64,000 nt of DNA from Fomitopsis serialis. Lineage: Eukaryota > Basidiomycota > Agaricomycetes > Polyporales > Fomitopsidaceae. The DNA lies in assembly GCF_022376445.1 (NCBI RefSeq), contig NW_025955001.1:62001-126000 (forward strand), written 5' to 3'. Made by a program: the position numbers and the translations under genes. Shown piece after piece: positions 32,836 through 46,110 of this stretch. A model generated the notes under the pieces. It saw only the letters and a program-made list of their open reading frames with translations, was not told where the DNA came from and did no database searches. Every line of letters starts with the position of its first letter. Within the stretch, counting starts at the first letter, position 1.

Positions 32836-35800
32836 ATGGTCACCGCTGGCCCGTCGACGCCTCAGCGACGAGGTGTCTGGGAGCCTCTTCCGCTCATTAT
32901 ATATGGCTATGCAGTGCATCCGTTGTCGCCAAACCGTCGCGATACCAAGCTCTCGAGCAGGACCCGGGCATCCACATTCACCAGCACAACAGACGCCTCC
33001 GGGGACGAACACCTTGTTCACAGAGATGTCGTCTCGCTGGAGGTCGGGGACAATGTTTACGCGTTTGAAAAATATACGCCAAGGGACAAGGAGATGGAAG
33101 GTGTATGGTACCGAGGGTGCGTGCGCGAGCTCCTGCATGTCAATATGGGTGAAACTCACTGTATGAAACAAAGATACGTTGTGTGCACATCGCGTCGTCC
33201 GCAAGTAGACTGGACGCTGGTGTCCGACCCATCGTGCTCCGCCCAGAAGGCGGCTGCGAAGGCAGATGAATCGCAGCAGGTCTTTATAGGCGTCTTCCCC
33301 GCATCGCACATCTTCATTCGCGACGAGCTCTCGGACGCGGAGGGGCGGTTGTCGGAGCTAGCGACTACACTCCGTGTACAGACAAACGGGCACCAGTCTG
33401 ACACGTACCCGCATGCCAACTGGATCCGGGAGACAAGGGAGAAGGCCATGACGGCCATGACAGGCTACCAGACGCCTCGAGAGGACGACGCGCTCTCGCT
33501 CAAGGATGGCATTTCACGCAAGTCGTTCAAGCTGGTGCCGCCGCCTGATCAAGCCAACTCTGCGCGTGCACGATTGCCCGTCTATCCACCGAGCCTGCGA
33601 TCGGCATCCCCCACCCCGACCGAGTCTCAGGTTATGAAACCTCTCCCACCACGGCCTTCACTCAAGTCGGGAGACGACACAGCATCCGGAGCGGACCAGC
33701 CTATCATCGACGAGATTGCATCCGCCCTCCGAGAGTGGTACACACTCATGTTCCAATACCTTGCGCGGCGGGACTACAAACTTTTCATGGTCGTCCGTGA
33801 ACATATCGAGGCGCTTCATCTCGGGCGCCGACAACTCCTTGCACAGACACTCAGCTCTGAAGAAACCGTCAGCCTGCGGCGAGAGTGCGTTGCGCGACTG
33901 GTAGTGGGGAACCTCGTGCAGGGTCTAGACGTCATTGTACGGCATCCGACAGGGGGTGGACTGGCGACCGTAGATGTGGAGGGCGAGATTGACCCGCGCA
34001 GCTGGATGAGCGCGTTAAGAATGTATGCGATGCAGGTCTCACTCGCGTATATGGACGTTTCGCCCTCCACACACCCGTACAAGTCTCCGCACATGGGCAG
34101 GTCACTAGACTACTCCGCGTCGGCCTCTACCCAGGCGCATTCAGTGTTTCCGGACCAAATTCGAAGGCAACACCCGCGCATTGTTGGCGCACTTGGTTCA
34201 TCCTTCTCTCCCCCGCCAGTCAAGGCGAGGTTCTACCACGTCTTCCTTGACTTGCGTGCGTTCGTCGCATCGCTGTGTGCTCCGGGCGAGACAGTCGAGC
34301 TATTCTTCAATCTTTACAACAAGCACGAAGCACGCTTCGTTTCCGAGGAGTTTTGCGCGGTGTTGAATCACAACGGTGTCCTGGCGCGGGATCCTGCCGC
34401 CCGTATCCGCACGCTATTCACAGACCTGGTCCAGGCTGATGCGCAGGACCCCATCTATCTCGTATGCAAGATCGTCCGCAATGGCTCGTTGAGGATGGGG
34501 AGCAGCATGGGAGCGATCCGCGAAGGTGGTCGAAGGCCATCGGAGACATCGTTGCGGGATAGCGTCGTGCCCAATGGCTTTGGAGATTCAGGCAGTTCAC
34601 TGAACGAGCTGCCGACACACTTCAGGCGACCGTTCGGATGCGCCGTTCTTGAGCTCACGCAGCTGAACGTGATGGCAGCGGAGCAGAACGGGGTTTCCGC
34701 TACTAGGGAGCACACCATGCCTATATACGTCCCAAAAAACGAAGCCACCTTCTCCATGCTTCACCAGGACGTTTTAGATGGGAAGAGTAAAGAGTACGAA
34801 AAATCGCCGAGGTGAGTGAATGTCGAACTTTCATTCTCGAACCCTAAATTGACTTCGCATAGAGCGGAGATGATGGTGGTGTCGATCAAAGTCTTCTATG
34901 GCGACGCCCAAACAATCGTACGGGAGAACACCTCGCTGTTGCAGGACATCCCCCTGAGCTTGCGCCTCGGCTTCCCCGACGTGGTATTCCCTGGAGACGT
35001 GAGGAACGAACTTTATGTCAAACTCTGGAGCGGAGATTTCTCGTCGCAGACGCTGAACCCTCGCCGCAGCATCACCAACTTTGCTCGAGGGCAGGTCAAT
35101 CCTGTCAGCGGAAACGTTCAAGTCACAATCGAAGTGAGGAACCAGCACGGCCGGACTTTTGATAGGGTCATCTCACAATGCAGTGGCGAGCCCGAAACGA
35201 CGCAGTTCAATTCGATGGTCTTTTTGCGTACCAGCCAACCGACGTTCGGCGAGCTGGTCAAGGTGAAGCTACCTTTCGAGGGCGCGCAGCAGTGGCACCT
35301 TTTCTTCACTTTCCGACATAGGAGCTCCCGGGACCGTCCCATAGGAAGAGGATCCGACGCGCCCGAGCGTCCATTTGCATTCGCATTCCTGCCACTCTTT
35401 CCCGATGGTCGCGCGTTCTTGGAAGATGGTGCGCACACGCTGGTGCTCTACAGTGCCGACAGGTTGAACCAGGTCAGCGCGGAAATGTACTTGGCCGCAA
35501 CTCCATGGTTGCCCAGTGGCCAGCGGTCAGAGCAAGTCCTCGTACCGGTCGAGATGCAGAAGATCGCTCCGCATCTCAAAGACAGCCTCATCATCCGCTC
35601 GTCCCTCTGCTCGACGAAGTTCACCCAGAACTCGGTTTTGCTCAGTCTCCTGAACTGGGAGCAATTGCCAGATAAGGAGACGTTGTGCACCGTGTTGAGC
35701 AAGTTCACGTTCGTCAGTGAAGTCGAGATCGTCAAGTTCCTTCGGGACATCTTCGACTCGCTCTTCGCGATTCTGTCGTCGGTATATAACCAAACCGGCG

Positions 35801-38800
35801 ACATGGACCATCTCGTTTTCAATGCTCTGGTGACGGTCTTGGGCATCATTCAGGACCGCCGGTTCAGCAACTTCCAACCTGTGCTGGACGTCTACATCGA
35901 GAAGCATTTCTGCTCGATCACCGCTTCATCGCATATTGTCCACTCCTTGAATCGCCTTCTTCAAAACCCGACTGCGAGCGAGACAGCATCGAGCTTGCGT
36001 TCTGCGCTCAAAGTATGGCACTACATCTTCAAGTTCATCGTCCGCTCGAGAGAACTCCAGAAGGCGAAGGTGTTTGATCTCGATGGCGGAGGTACAGCCG
36101 AACACCTTGAGGCCACATTCACGCGAGAAGTGCGATCTCATCTCTCGGAAGTGAATCGCATGATGTCCACTACGACACCGGCCTCGATCATCGGTACCCA
36201 AACCATCGCATTGCAACATTTCTCCTCAATTCTACCGGAGCTGAGCAAGGTCTACAACATAGTGGAGCTCGTGACCATAGTGACGCAGTTCGCGAATGCA
36301 GTCGTCTCGAACAAGGGCAAGATCGTCATCTGGAAGTTGATCATGTACCTCCAGGTCGTGAAGAGCTTCTTATTCGACAACCCTCAATCTCGCGCTCTGC
36401 TTGTGGAGAACGTTGTTTTCTGGCTGAAGCCTCACTTTGGTCGCTATGACGAGTATGTCCAGACACAGCCAGGTGATTCAGAGAACACCCGCGAGCAAGC
36501 CCGTGTTCAGTGGCTGGAATGTATCAGGTTGTCCGTGACAGTTGTCGCTGTCATGCTCGACAAGTGCCTCCAGCAACTCGTCAATCCGGCGGTTGTCGCT
36601 GATCGTAACCTGCTTAAGCAAGAGCAAGACAACATCGAGTACTATTTGCTCACGTTGATTCCCAGGTGCGTCTATTCTCCTCGCTCTCGAGAACGGTCTA
36701 GTGAATGATAGCGTCACTAGATTGCTGGACTCGTATATCGAGTATCAGAACCCGTTGTCTCAAAGGGCACTAGAGCGCAGTCGATCGACCGTGCCGACGT
36801 CGTCCATGTATCCAGTCACATTTCCTGAAGCATATCCATTCGCGATGCTCGCTCAGCTTCCGAAGGGTCCTACTGCAGTATCCGGGTCGTTCGACAATCG
36901 TCCGGATTTCATCCCTGGCCTTGGTGAAGCGGCGATCGTCCTCTTGGTTCTGGTCCTTAGTGCACCTATAAAGCATCTTCTCGGTTTCCTTGAGTCTATG
37001 CTTGAAATCGAAGGACCCGACAATTTTGCTGCGTTCCTCTCGAAGTGCTTCAAGGTTGCAGTATCTATCATCAACAACGATGCGTTCCCCAAGAATTGGC
37101 TGAACATCAACGTTCTATCCCACAAGGTGCTAATCAAGCTCATGGACCCGATTGCAACCCTGCTGGAACGCGAATTCGTTCCGCATCGCCAGCCAGGTCG
37201 CGAGTTCAATCCGACGTTGTGGAGAGATGCTTTCCATGTGTTGCTAAAGATACTTTCCTCGGAACACTTGGTGATAGAGGAGTTCATCCCGCAGGTCTGT
37301 ATTCGTACTTATCTCCTTCCCCCATTCACACTGCTGACTATTCCAACAGAAACGCCGGGCAGTCTGGCGCCTTGCAGGAGACATCCGTGGTGAAGGCGCA
37401 GCGTTGCTTCTCCGATTGTGGGAGGCTCTCGGATGGTCTGAGGACGAGATGGCGAGTGACGTGACGGACAAACCTTTCGTGGTACGTGATTTGATCGATA
37501 CCCGACACGTCTACTGACTTTCTCGGACAGAACTATCAGGCTGCCTTGAGTCCTCTCGTGGGCCAAGTCGTCAACCTCTGTCTGAGCCATCATGATATGC
37601 TCCGCAACAACGCAGTCCATATACTCTACTGCATGATCATCTCTGAATACTACGTCTCTGGAAACTTCGATCATATCGAGCACGAGCTGGTCAGCAAGTT
37701 GGATACCCTCTTCATGTCGGACAGCAAGGGCGATGACATTTCGCGGGCGTTCTTCATCTCCTATATCAGAAACCTCTTCGATAGCTCAGACGTTGATGAA
37801 CAATTACGCGCCCGCGTCACTAGCTTCCTCAGCGAGGTGGACATGTTCCTCGAGTTGTTACTGAGTGTCCGGGCACTACCGGAGGGTGAGGAGTTCGCCG
37901 ACGACCGAGTGATTGCGACGGTGCGTCCTCTCACTACCTCCTGATACCCTCATGACCCATTCTGTTCAAAGCTACGCCTCATGAACTTTATCCGACGGAT
38001 CGGACGGGACGAGATCTACATCAAATACGTTCACCAGCTTGTCAATGTAAGTTCTCGCCCAATTTGGCCATCTAGAACACTAGGGCTCAGTACTTCCGCA
38101 GATGCATCTTCAAGCCCAGAACTACGTGGAGGCTGCCCTGACCCTAAAATTGCACGCCGACCTACATGACTGGGATCTGAACTCCTTCGCGCCTCCCATG
38201 GAAGAACTTGGTTTACCCCAGCAATCACACTTCCATCGGAAGGAGACGCTCTGTTTGCTCATTTTGGACTATCTCGGCAAAGGCAAGGCTTGGGAGAGTG
38301 CAATAGAGATCTGTCAGGAGCTTGCGATACAGCATGCCGAAGTGACGTTCAATTAGTGCGTCGTTTTGTCGTTTTATGGGGCAACGTTGCTGACTGCTAT
38401 CTCGTTCAGCGCCCGCCTGGCCGAGATCTTGCGGCACAAGGCAGCCCTCTTAGAGCACATTATCACGGACCAGCGATACTACTCAGATTACTTCAGAGTC
38501 GCTTTCTATGGCCACTTCCCTGCTGCTATTCGCAACAAGCAATTCGTCGTATGTTATCTGTTGTTGACTTCATCCTTCATCAAACCCTTTGCTGACTTGC
38601 AGCTATATAGTACCGTGGGTACGAGTGGGAGAAGTTCGGGGCGTTCTGTGAACGTATGCTGAACAAGCATCCCGGTGTGCAACTCCTCAAAATGATCGGT
38701 GATCCTCCTGTCGACATTCGGTTTGGGACTCAACAATACATCCAATGCACGGCTGTCCAGCCTGAGCCCGATCGTGAAGCTCCTATATTCACCAATTCTG

Positions 38801-40009
38801 ATGTTTCGCCGCAAATTCGGGCATACTATGAGCATAGGTAAGCTATGTAACGAAGCTCTGCTGCGTGCGCGGGAAGTAATGTTGTTATCAGTGCGATCAG
38901 GGTGTTCAGCTACGACCGCCCAGTAACCAAGACCGCGACAGATGGCGCTGAAGAGGTCTGGACGGAAAAGACGTTTTTGACCACAGAAGAAATGTTCCCT
39001 ACTGTGCTTCGTCGTTCTGAGGTCGTTGGCGCGCAGGTGGTGGAGATTTCGCCTGTACAGACAGCATTGCAAGAAGTGGAAGAAAGTACTCGCGAGCTCG
39101 CAGGATTGAATCTTAGGTTTTCTGCTCTGGCGAAGACCTCTCAATCGGTCCCAACCAACGTGCTCGCCATGGCTCTCAACACGGCTGTCGATGCACCCCT
39201 CACGAGCGGGATCGGTGCATATCGACAAGCGTATCTCACCGGGGAGTACGTTGATCGTTACCCTGAACGAGCTGAGGAGGTGCAGAAGCTGCGCGATGCG
39301 ATTGATGAGCAGGTTAGTGTGCGTTTATGTTGGATATGCATCGGCTGATCCTTTATGTCGTCAGGTTCGCATGGTTGACAGTTGCCTTCGACTGCATGGC
39401 CAGCTGTGCGCGCCCGAGATGGTCTCATTCCACAGTACTCTCGAGAAGTTCTTCCACAAGAACTTCGGGGAAGAGATTCAGCGGCTGGGACTCGACCTGA
39501 ATGCTCCACCACGCCCCTCGTTGCTGGCCTCCCCGCGCAGTGGCGCACGCCCACTACCGAACCCTCAGGATCAGTTGTAAGTTGTCCTAATTCTTTGCTA
39601 CTCTTTAGTACTAAGTGATATCATCAGACGGCCGCAGCTGGGCTTGATGCCGGTGCAAGTAGGCCCTGCGTACAATTCTCCAGCACTCTCTCCCTTGTCT
39701 TCGCGCTCGGTCAACGACAGCGGCTCTGTAGAACTCCCACAGAACAAGCAGACCCCTCTCCAAAGGCACCTCGCGCACCTGGCTCGGCATGGATTCAATG
39801 GCGTTTCTTCTGGCCCTGGAGATGCCGGAGGCGACAACTTGTCGGAAGAGAGTCCTCGCGACTCCTTCATAGCCACTGGTGGCATCCCTATTACCGGCCT
39901 CTCCGGGGCAGCGTCCGTCTCGGCTTCCACGATGGGCGGCAGCATGGGATCGATCCGCGGTCGACTGTCGAAGTTCTCCAGCCTCAACTTCGCGCGGAGG
40001 GACATGTGA
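32836..40009 (+). CDS. DOCK-family guanine nucleotide exchange factor (Dck1-like)
   Basis: Large GEF activating Rac/Rho-type GTPases, normally with an ELMO partner, in polarity and cell-wall or mitophagy signalling. Twelve exons (32836-34811, 34863-36665, 36712-37294, 37350-37481, 37531-37920, 37972-38046, 38102-38355, 38410-38548, 38611-38837, 38892-39312, 39365-39576, 39628-40009) join to 2,197 residues. The N-terminal SH3-like region (residues about 14-170) includes VSLEVGDNVYAFEKY and GVFPASHIFIRD. The DHR-1/C2 domain follows from about 660 (PGDVRNELYVKLWSGDFSS; EVRNQHGRTFDRVIS; HLFFTFRHRSSRD). An armadillo-like middle leads to the catalytic DHR-2 domain from about 1640 (EAALTLKLHADLHDWDL; YFRVAFYGHFPAAIRNKQFV; GYEWEKFGAFCERML; RAYYEHSAIRVFSYDRP). 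A ~125-residue Ser/Pro-rich tail ends the protein. SH3-DHR1-DHR2 is the DOCK-A/B layout. The RhoGAP at 3.0-6.4 kb is a potential functional opponent. Confidence 0.93.
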
Positions 40010-41629
40010 TACCAAACTATTATTATTGTAATGGGTTTGCGGTACTCGTGCGATTTTTCATAATTTTTCCTGTCATTTATACCGTTGTCTCCGAGCTGCT
40101 TGATTTTCGTTCCGAGTGTACGGTAATCGTAGTCAATGTTTCGTGTAATAATGTATGGAAGGGTTGTCCATGTAAGTTGCTCAGCCAGTGAAACTCGTAC
40201 CACAGAGTTCCCGCATTTCGCCACGGATGTGGGATCTGCCTTGATCATGGCTTGCGAACAGATTATACACAAGAAATTTGCATCCAGTGGACATTGTGAA
40301 CGATGGAAGCCGATCATCCCGTGCCTGTTAGCTGTGGCGTACGAGTGGTGTACGTGGTCAGGACCTGGGCGACTCCCCCAGATGTTCGGCCTCCGGGACC
40401 CTCAAAATCAGCCTCAAAGATCCTATTTTTCAGCTCTCCGGGATCCAAAATAGGACAAGGGCAGTCACTGGTCACGTCATGTGATCTGGTGTCACAGAGT
40501 ACTGTCACACCTTTTCGACTCAACTTTTGGGGCTTTTGGGCCATAGATTCCTAAATTTGGGTCTGGTGAGAGTCTAGCTATAGTTTTGCAGCACCATAGA
40601 ACATAAATGTTACATGTGGAATGAGGCTGTTGTCTGGTTTGCGAGTGTGAAGCAAGGCTCACATTTGATCACCATCACACCTACCAAATATGGCATCACT
40701 GTCACCCGTGAGCTGCCCCGACAACCTATGCGGAGCGATATTTTGTGCGATGTGCAAGCAAAATCAGAATTATCATAATGTCCTAGGTACCCGCCTACTC
40801 ACCCAGCCTCTGACCAATTGAACATGGTCGTACCAACCACCCCTCAGAGATCCAATCGGACGAGGGTATGGGCGCTTATGGCAATTCGGCAGCCTCCGGG
40901 ATCCAATGTAGGCCAGGGATTTGGCCAAAATTCGGCCCTCAAAGATCCTATTTGGGGCCGAACATCTGGGGGAGTCGCCCAGGTCCTACGTGGTCTGAGT
41001 CTGAGCCCTCGGAATGTTCGTACTGCCGGATGGGTGCTCGGATCAGCACAAGATGGAATCAAGTTGCAGCCTGAGAGTCGCCACGGAGCCAACGTGGCTA
41101 GATCGTGGATGACATGGTTGGCGAGATCTGCGAATAGTATTCTCCTGCTGCGAGGCGCGATGGAATAATGTTGATTGGTCACTGCTACAACTGCTACACA
41201 ACGTCGGAGATGGTCCGAGCAACTTGATCATCGCGGTGATGGGCGGAGCGCATCGCGATGATGGAAGAAAAAATGAATTCCGTGGAGAGCAAGTTTCAAC
41301 AATGTCTGACTCGTGCTTGAGCATCAACGAGGCTGTGTAGCCACTGCATATGGCGATGCCTAAAGATTGTATCGCTGTGAAGTGCACTGGTCCCTACCTG
41401 TTCGTCCATCATGAGTAGCGTTCAGGCCCCGATCGTCGTTGAAGCTCCCGGGTGGAGGGAAGACACCGCAATGGCGCACAAGCGACCTCCGAATCCTGTC
41501 CTTTGTCAAAGATCAAACCCGGTGTACTTGGAAAGGTAACGCACTATGATCGAATAACGATGGTCCAGTCTAGAGGTACAGGAATCAGAATCAATGGATC
41601 TACTCGGTAACATGTTACTAACACCAGTA
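40010..41629. other. Convergent intergenic region carrying a hAT-like MITE
   Basis: 1.6 kb between the DOCK stop (plus) and the MED27 stop (minus). It is AT-rich directly after 40010 (DOCK 3' UTR). Element 40360-40987 is described separately. The rest has no coding signal. Confidence 0.5.
40360..40987. mobile_element. hAT-like MITE, 628 bp, 32-bp perfect TIRs, 8-bp TSD
   Basis: The first 32 bp (40360-40391, starting AGGACCTGGGCGACTCCCCC) are an exact reverse complement of the last 32 bp (40956-40987). The same 8 bp, ACGTGGTC, flank both ends (40352-40359 and 40988-40995). An 8-bp target-site duplication is typical of hAT transposons. Inside each end are direct-orientation copies of CTCAAAGATCCTATTT and CTCCGGGATCCAA. 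There is no open frame for a transposase, so it is non-autonomous. It lies between two convergent genes. The unmutated TIRs and TSD suggest a fairly recent insertion. Confidence 0.88.
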
Positions 41630-42761
41630 TCAACGCTGCAGACAAGTCGGATGGAACGGCTCCCAACCAGGGGATCCGCCATTCTTCAGGCCGTCTTGAG
41701 ACCAGACGCGAGCATTTTCTGACCAGACGCGCGCAACAGGAGGGATGTGCGCCTCCACAGACAATATCCGTCCGCATGACTCTCTCGTGCACTTCTGCGA
41801 GAAGAGGTTCTCATACGAGTTGAGGAGAGCCTGCCGCCATATGTCATGAGTGATGCGGGATAACGTGTAACATGACCTTGATACGAACCAATGTTGCTCG
41901 GAGGGGGACCTGGGGCTCGGATTGAATGATTCTGACCACTTGCTGGGTGAGCTTCTGAAACACGACGAAGTCCGATTGCGAGTGATGGGGTTTCTGGCAG
42001 AGTCGTTTTAGCATTCGTCCCAGTTTGGACAGCGTTATACTTTCGCTACCTGTTCGCGCGAAGCAAAGGCTGTGGCGTTCTCCACGATCAACGACGTCCC
42101 ATCCGCTCCGTCAACGGTCAGGAAGATCGTAAGTGCATCTCGGATGGAATAGCGGAGCAAGAGCGGGAGGTACAGCGTTCGGTGTGGGTCAGATGTGACG
42201 ACGTGGACTTTGATCTTGGGGTTCGCGCGGTTAAATTCCTTCAGGTACTCGGCAAGTCCATCCAGCATCAATGCCGTAGCCTCGTCCCGGGGGAAACGCG
42301 ACGTTGGTTGTGGTGCTTCCGGAACATACACTCGCGGGGACCCAGGCGAGGGATCCGCCGAGGATTGCCGTCTACAATAGGGATGCATTGATGAGCCCTG
42401 CTTCTACAGCTGCCAGTATAACCCCATACTTTCGCTTGCGTGTCTCGCGAGGCTTGGTGAATATAAGATCGCCTTTGACTTTCTGCTCGCTGGCTCGCGC
42501 TGCAAGCAGGGAGCCTTGCACACTCTCAGAAGCTAATGCTGCCGCAAGATCCTTAACGAGCTGGAATTTCTCCGCCAGAGTCCCGTCGAAGTTGAGCTGC
42601 TGCAAGATCCCTACTTCCGGTGGCTTGACCAATTGTGTGGGAATCCGCCTGACCGTACGCAACTGTGCATTGATGTCTGAAAGTGTCTTCAATTTTCCTT
42701 GCAGTGCAAGCAACTCTGGCGATGAGGATGAGGCGGTGGGCGTGTCTGTCACGGAGGCCAT
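41630..42761 (-). CDS. MED27: Mediator complex subunit 27
   Basis: Subunit of the upper-tail part of Mediator, which links activators to RNA polymerase II. Exons 42761-42430, 42371-42050, 41993-41889 and 41830-41630 give 319 residues. The N-terminal half is helical (LKTLSDINAQLRTVRRIP; EKFQLVKDLAAALASE). The C-terminal MED27 domain shows KPHHSQSDFVVFQKLTQQVV, PQVPLRATLALLNSYENLF, and a zinc-binding end with Cys267, Cys272, His313 and Cys316. In animal MED27 the first pair is CX2C; here it is CX4C (KCTRESCGR). The reading frame after exon 2 is recovered only by splicing at GTATGG inside the codon for Lys111, which makes the exon 1-2 join firm. Nothing in the context suggests special regulation; this is an ordinary nuclear housekeeping gene. 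Confidence 0.88.
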
Positions 42762-45700
42762 GTGCGATCTTGGGGAGTGTGGCCGTTGAGGTAGAAGGCG
42801 CGGTAGACGCCCGCTATCCAACACCGCAACTCCGAAAAGGCCGGAGGATTGAGCCCCGCCACCTCCGCCACGTGTGCCACGCGAGGCGCATCTTAGATGA
42901 TCATCTCCCGATTGAATCTGGGTTCATTTTGACCAGGTCGGGATGTTCCTTATTCGGCCGTTCGACTCCCATCTCGACAACCGTACGCATCGGACGCCGA
43001 ATCACTACCAGACGACCCACAGATCAGCTGCTATCCGGTGCGCAAATGGGGGTGATTATTGCGTTGTGAAAAAATAATGAGATGCTGGCTCGCACGTAAA
43101 TTTTGACATTCATTCCAGGAACGTGGCGGCTCCTCGCGAGATTCGGCGACGAGGTGAGGTAGGACCGCTTGCGCGTTCAATAGACGAACCGGGACTTGTC
43201 AAGGCCGCTCGGTCTGCACATGTACCTATCAAAGGATTGCTTGTGTACACCCAGAGACCTTCCCATGGTCTGGTTTGCATAGGCCGCTCGCTGACAAAGG
43301 TCGACACAGCGTTGTTAGGCTTCGGCATGCAAGAAGAAGAATCTTCATCCACCACGGTACGCTGCTACTCCATGGGACACCTTGGGCCGTGTATATTATG
43401 TCAAGTGGCATCATGCAACGTCCCGTCGAACTTCCCCACTCTATCATGTCCTGCCTCATTGTTACGTCAGTTCATTTAGAGGTACAGAATGCCCCGGCGA
43501 AGCGTACAGATTGTTAGTCGCGTGAAGACCCTTTGAATGTGCGTATCTATCTGCGTTTCGAGAATGAGTGATCAGGAACTGACCGTCACGGTGGAGCGCA
43601 AGGACATTTACGGACCCACCCATGCCATGAGGCTGGTGTCGCACACCCTGTGCTAGTGCGCAAGGCAGACAGATTCGTTTCGCCGTTGACAACGCGAACC
43701 CCTGTGTACAAGTGACAAGTGGATTCGACCGTAGATTGCACACGAACTACCGCTACACGCGCTAGATGCCGCCTTACGGACACTTATGTACCGGGATGCG
43801 TGTGATACACCCTCCAGTTCCTAATTCAAAATTGCCTTCGATTCCTCAGCAAACTGGCCGTGGCGCCAAATTGTGTATGCGAAGGCGTGCCAATGAGATT
43901 TACCTCGAGCGATCCTATCCCAACAGCGGCAGTACGCATCTGCGTGTCGGGTGCCCCGGTCTGTACGGCCTTGCTGAACTGAAGACGTTGATTGCCAGTA
44001 TCCATGCTTAACATGCCTATCTGTACGCCCGCTGGATCGGCGCACGGTGAAGGAATATAACGAAGTGCGTGTCTACAAAACCCCGCTCCCTCTAGAGCTT
44101 GCCCTCACCTACATGGTCAACGTCCACCCCTCCTTGCTTGCAGATGTTCTTTTGGAACCAAGGCAGCCTCCTGGCCGTGTCCTAGGAGACTTGCGTACTA
44201 GGGACAGTTGCCGCCGGCCCATCAAGCATTGGCCGATGGCTCTACGGAACGGATGTGCATGTCCGAGTCGCCCCTGAGTTCCTTCGGAGTCTGGACGTTA
44301 CTACCTCCATGGCCGCAGAGCTGCTGCTACCGCGTCGCAGAAGTTACTGTACAATATCACGGTTAGTAACCTGGCAGACCTGACACACTATCTTCACGTC
44401 GAAGCTTTCGAAGGCTGATGCTTACGCAAATTCATACGACACCTTCCAGCTCTCTTGCGTGTACACACCCGCTGTTATTGGGCAACATAGAGCCGACACC
44501 CAGCATCGACGGTATCGTGGTCGAGACCAGGGCCCGGGCCGGCCCCTAAGAGTGGCGCGTAGAAGTGCATGGTGCCGGTGGTCCAGATATCACGTACTAG
44601 AGAGAAGACCTGGATTTGATTTGTTGAAATTGCTTCCCCTGAGCATGCCGCCACTTAGCACTAGCTTATCGACGATTAGGAGCACCCTCTGCAGTCCCGT
44701 GAGGAGTGCAGCCTTGCTGAATACTTGCTCCGGGGAAACAAAATGGCAGGGAGAACTTTCCGAGCTCCATACGGCCTGCATTTATTGTTATTGATGCCGG
44801 AAGAAGCATCTGAGCTGCCTTCCCGGGGATAGTGAATTGCGAGGGCGCGGAGGGGTAACACCTGGCGCCAAGGGGAGACGACAGAGAGAATGTGCAGGCC
44901 CTGTTTCGCGTGCGCATGGGGACATCCTGGGTCATCGTATCCAAATCGTATCCCGACCGCGTCCATGATATGGGCGCCTGGAGAACACGCTCGGGCCGAT
45001 GGCATCATGCAGTGCACCCCGGCGTCGGCGGGCGGGCTAGCGCCTGGAGTTGTCCTCGATACCATTCGCAGATCCTGAAACGCACACCGCACCGCGGCCG
45101 GTGGCGGGATGGCACAATCGTATGAGGTACCTCCGACAGCCAATCATCGCGCGTCATCGGGGCATGCACGGGCGGCCTCACTTTGCATGCCGCCCGGTGA
45201 CTGGCCAGGCCGCAGATGAGTGGGCGCAACGCTGCTGCCGCTGCTCTCGCCGTGAGCTGCTTCACGTCGTGAGGACGTACCGTCTTGACATGATACGGAA
45301 AGAGACCCGTTCGGCCATGGTGCTCTTGTCAATGTTCGCCCGTCCGTGCTTCGGCCCATCTAGGGCTACCTCCCGAATCCATGGCGTCGTAGAACTGGGG
45401 GGCTGTGCGTAACACAGCACGGCGGATCCTGATCAACACGGCGCATGGCTCCCGCGTGCTCTTCATCATGGCGATTGGATCTCGTCCTGTATCTACGATG
45501 CGCATCACGCACGAGGCTATCGCTCGTCACTGGAGGGCCGTACCACGGCGACGAGACAAGCACGCATCCTGTCAGACCCTTGGACCTCGAGAATTTTTGT
45601 ATGTTAGACACACCTCAGAAGTTGTGGTTGATTGACCACTGCCAGTGCTGTCCGACCTATTTGCGTTGGGCAAGTTACCAGGGTTGCGGGCCGTCGGTTA

Positions 45701-46110
45701 GGACGAAATCAAATTGCGCGTGCCATCTCGATCTGCAGGGTCGCGGGGATGCCCGTCGTAGTCTAGCGCACCAAGCTATTACCTCTTTGGGGCACTCGAA
45801 ACCCGACGACGGAACGATGCTGCGACGCGATACATATATGCAAGCTCGGAATGCGACGGCGTCACTACTTTATGCCCCTCCTCCCGCCGTACCGGGGCCT
45901 GTCTTTTGTCTGTCTCTTCTGAGCCAACCCCGCGCTCGTCTCTAACGCACACCCGCCCCCAGTCAGCCACCCGGACCAGCCTCTTTACATACAAGCCCCC
46001 GCCGCGTGTTGTCGAGCAACCTCGAGGACCGAGCACTTTAAACGCTGTGAGTAGCACTCGCCTCGCACGTTGCCCCTCCAACCCACATCACGGCTGTTCC
46101 GCGTACCAGC
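42762..46110. other. 3.3-kb gene-poor region
   Basis: Contains many overlapping frames of 60-166 codons on both strands but no recognised domain, exon chain, tRNA or TIR pair. The first few hundred bp should be the MED27 promoter and the last few hundred bp the promoter and 5' UTR of the MedA-like gene (T/C-rich tract near 45870-46080). Short words such as CGGATCCTGATCAACAC near 45422 recur, diverged and inverted, near 48505-48525, suggesting a decayed dispersed repeat. Confidence 0.4.
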
